Assembly: GCA_022842085.1 (NCBI GenBank)
Contig: JALHQF010000027.1
Location: 1-7,050 of the forward strand
Source: Patescibacteria group bacterium
Lineage (GTDB): Bacteria; Patescibacteriota; UBA1384; CAILIB01
DNA: 7,050 nucleotides
Reading direction: 5' to 3'
In this document: in pieces, positions 5,857-7,050 of the stretch
Layout of the letters: each line of letters starts with the position of its first letter
Position numbering within the stretch: position 1 is the stretch's first letter
The notes under the pieces: model-generated
Database searches by the model: none
Told to the model about the DNA's origin: nothing
What the model saw: only the letters and a program-made list of their open reading frames with translations
Position numbers and translations under genes: made by a program

Positions 5857-6712
5857 ACTCAGTCATAATACGCTCTCCCATGCTACGCAGCTGCTTGAGT
5901 GCAGTGTCGGCCTCCTCGTGGGTTGGTGGCTTGCCGTGCCAACGGAAGTCGTACTCCATGTAGCTTACGCCTTTCCCCGGGATCGTGTGGAGAATGATAC
6001 AGCTCGGGCGATCTACCACAGCTTTCGCATCGTTGCAGGCATCGATGATGGCCTGGAGATTGTGTCCGTCGATCTCCACTACATGCCAACCGAAGGCGCG
6101 GTACTTCTCGGCCAAAGGCTCGAGCGGCATCACCTGCTCAGTTGGGCCGTCAATCTGAATGTAGTTTCGATCGATGAGGTTCACGAGGTTGCCTAGCTTC
6201 TTGGCCCCGGCAAACAGCACTGCTTCCCAGATCTGTCCTTCCTGGTGCTCACCATCGGAGGTGATGCAGTAGGTGGTGTGTGACTTACCGTCCATGGTAG
6301 CGGCGATTGCCATGCCGCAGGCCTGGGAGAGCCCTTGTCCGAGTGGGCCTGAGGAGGTCTCGAGCCCCGGCAACGCACGGTTATGCGGATGACCGTGGAG
6401 GCGGGTACCTAACTTGCGTAGGGTGAGAAGCTCATTACGGGAGAAGTACCCTGCCTCAGCCATCGCGGCGTAACGCACAGGCACAGTGTGACCACAGGAG
6501 AGCACGAGCCGGTCGCGATCTTCCCAAGTAGGGTGTGTGGGTTTGTGGCTGAGGATGCGGAAGTAGAGTGCAGCGTAGGCATCGGCCATCCCAAGTGGGC
6601 CGGCGGAGTGACCCGAACCAGCCTCTTCAAGCATGGTAACGATGTGCTCACGAATACTGTTCGCACGCAGCGCAATCGCCTCCAAGCTGTACGTGTGCCC
6701 CTCCTGGTACAT
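5849..6712 (-). CDS. Transketolase, N-terminal subunit (thiamine diphosphate-binding)
   Basis: Supplies the PP domain that binds the diphosphate and Mg2+ of thiamine diphosphate; active only with the C-terminal subunit encoded next. At 287 residues it is one half of a classical transketolase of about 650. Motifs in order: EEAGSGHSAGPLGMAD (29-44) with H35, LSCGHTVPVRYAAMAEAGYF (71-90) with H75, LHGHPH (105-110), TSSGPLGQGLSQACGMA (119-135), then the cofactor motif SDGEHQEGQIWEA (152-164) ending at D181-R182-N183, and HTIPGKG (242-248). The motif carries Ser152 where the usual form has Gly before DGE, and C73 replaces the usual Lys of LSKGH. The ThDP ligands (D153, N183) are present, so activity is expected. 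ATG 6712 follows the GAPDH stop by 5 nt, with AAGG overlapping that stop as a weak ribosome binding site. The end overlaps the C-terminal subunit gene. Confidence 0.95.
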   Translation of the reverse strand: MYQEGHTYSLEAIALRANSIREHIVTMLEEAGSGHSAGPLGMADAYAALYFRILSHKPTHPTWEDRDRLVLSCGHTVPVRYAAMAEAGYFSRNELLTLRKLGTRLHGHPHNRALPGLETSSGPLGQGLSQACGMAIAATMDGKSHTTYCITSDGEHQEGQIWEAVLFAGAKKLGNLVNLIDRNYIQIDGPTEQVMPLEPLAEKYRAFGWHVVEIDGHNLQAIIDACNDAKAVVDRPSCIILHTIPGKGVSYMEYDFRWHGKPPTHEEADTALKQLRSMGERIMTEYD

Positions 6713-6717
6713 GTGCC

Positions 6718-7050
6718 TTAGTGGTGGAGGTTATGCCCAACGTGGAGTACGTGCTCGACCAGGCGGTTACTGTAGCCCCACTCGTTGTCGTACCAGCAAA
6801 CGATCTTCACCATTGTGCCGCCAACTACACGGGTAAGCTTGCCGTCCACGATCGCCGAGTGGCTATCGCCACGGTAGTCCACAGATACAAGCTCTTCCTC
6901 GGTGTAGCCGAGGATTCCCCTAAGCTCATGCTGCTCACTCGCCTTTTTAATAGCAGCATTTACCTCCTCTACCGTTACGTCACGCTTCAGGATAGCCGTG
7001 ATATCTGAGCAAGAAACCGTTGGGGTTGGTACACGGAATGAGAGCCCATC
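6718..7050 (-). CDS. gap: Glyceraldehyde-3-phosphate dehydrogenase, C-terminal part (N-terminus outside window)
   Basis: Oxidises and phosphorylates glyceraldehyde-3-phosphate to 1,3-bisphosphoglycerate with NAD(P)+ in glycolysis. I translated the open frame from the right edge to TAA at 6718-6720: 110 residues. They match the end of the catalytic domain of type I GAPDH: LSFRVPTPTVSCSDITAIL, then RDVTVEEVNAAIKKASE, LRGILGYTEEELVSVDYRGD, SHSAIVDGK, and the hallmark CWYDNEWGYSNRLVEHVL. The substrate-binding Arg of GLSFRVP is inside the window; the catalytic Cys-His part and the NAD domain lie beyond the edge. A His-rich tail (HVGHNLHH) ends the protein. It is followed after 5 nt by the transketolase N-terminal gene, so it is the first gene seen of this operon, whose promoter is not in the window. 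Confidence 0.96.
   Translation of the reverse strand, partial: DGLSFRVPTPTVSCSDITAILKRDVTVEEVNAAIKKASEQHELRGILGYTEEELVSVDYRGDSHSAIVDGKLTRVVGGTMVKIVCWYDNEWGYSNRLVEHVLHVGHNLHH

Noticed and set aside
5179..5868. A 229-codon open frame on the plus strand opposite the transketolase C-terminal gene
   Set aside because: It lies antisense to a gene with clear motifs, and its translation shows no domain, low-complexity basic composition and no ribosome binding site; it is a shadow of codon bias.
4891..6712. Frameshift splitting a single transketolase gene
   Set aside because: Each half has its own start, the break falls exactly between the PP and Pyr domains, and two-gene transketolases are a known normal arrangement.
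1..7050. TGA recoding as in some Patescibacteria
   Set aside because: TGA ends two genes at the expected family length and no gene needs TGA read as an amino acid.
1..7050. CRISPR arrays, tRNA genes, insertion sequences or attachment sites
   Set aside because: No regularly spaced repeats, no cloverleaf-like segment and no transposase or integrase coding sequence were seen; nearly all bases are explained by genes.

Overview
The window is a densely packed bacterial chromosome segment in which every supported gene lies on the minus strand, so transcription runs from high to low coordinates. There are eight protein genes, two of them cut by the window edges, and no tRNA, rRNA, CRISPR array or mobile element that I can recognise. 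Reading frames stay open under the standard bacterial code, and TGA is used as a real stop (ends of the phosphoglycosyl transferase and of the small membrane protein). Compact genes, overlapping stop/start codons, a transketolase split into two short proteins, a ribokinase-like kinase and a degenerate aldolase-like protein beside GAPDH suggest a member of the Patescibacteria (Candidate Phyla Radiation) from a lineage that does not recode TGA. That placement is inference, not proof.

Right half (about 7050 to 3188): a sugar-phosphate operon. In transcription order it encodes the C-terminal part of glyceraldehyde-3-phosphate dehydrogenase, the N-terminal (thiamine diphosphate binding) half of transketolase, the C-terminal half of transketolase, an aldolase-fold protein that appears to have lost the class II aldolase active site, and a PfkB-family sugar kinase. 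Neighbouring genes are separated by 5 and 9 nt or overlap by 8 and 10 nt, so co-transcription and translational coupling are very likely. Together they fit an exchange between pentose phosphates and triose phosphates feeding lower glycolysis.

Middle (about 3187 to 2824): a 120-bp spacer with a weak terminator, a small inverted repeat and a candidate promoter, then a stand-alone 66-residue conserved-looking protein of unknown function, closed by a strong intrinsic terminator.

Left part (about 2756 to 1): a small three-helix membrane protein of unknown function whose last codons are built into a terminator hairpin, then a membrane phosphoglycosyl transferase that starts polysaccharide or glycan synthesis on a lipid carrier, coupled by an ATGA overlap to a GT4 glycosyltransferase that runs off the left edge. 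This is the beginning of a surface-polysaccharide gene cluster.

The points most worth a second look are the aldolase-like protein without catalytic residues, the terminator placed only 17 nt before the first polysaccharide gene, and a 12-bp sequence repeated immediately in front of two start codons.
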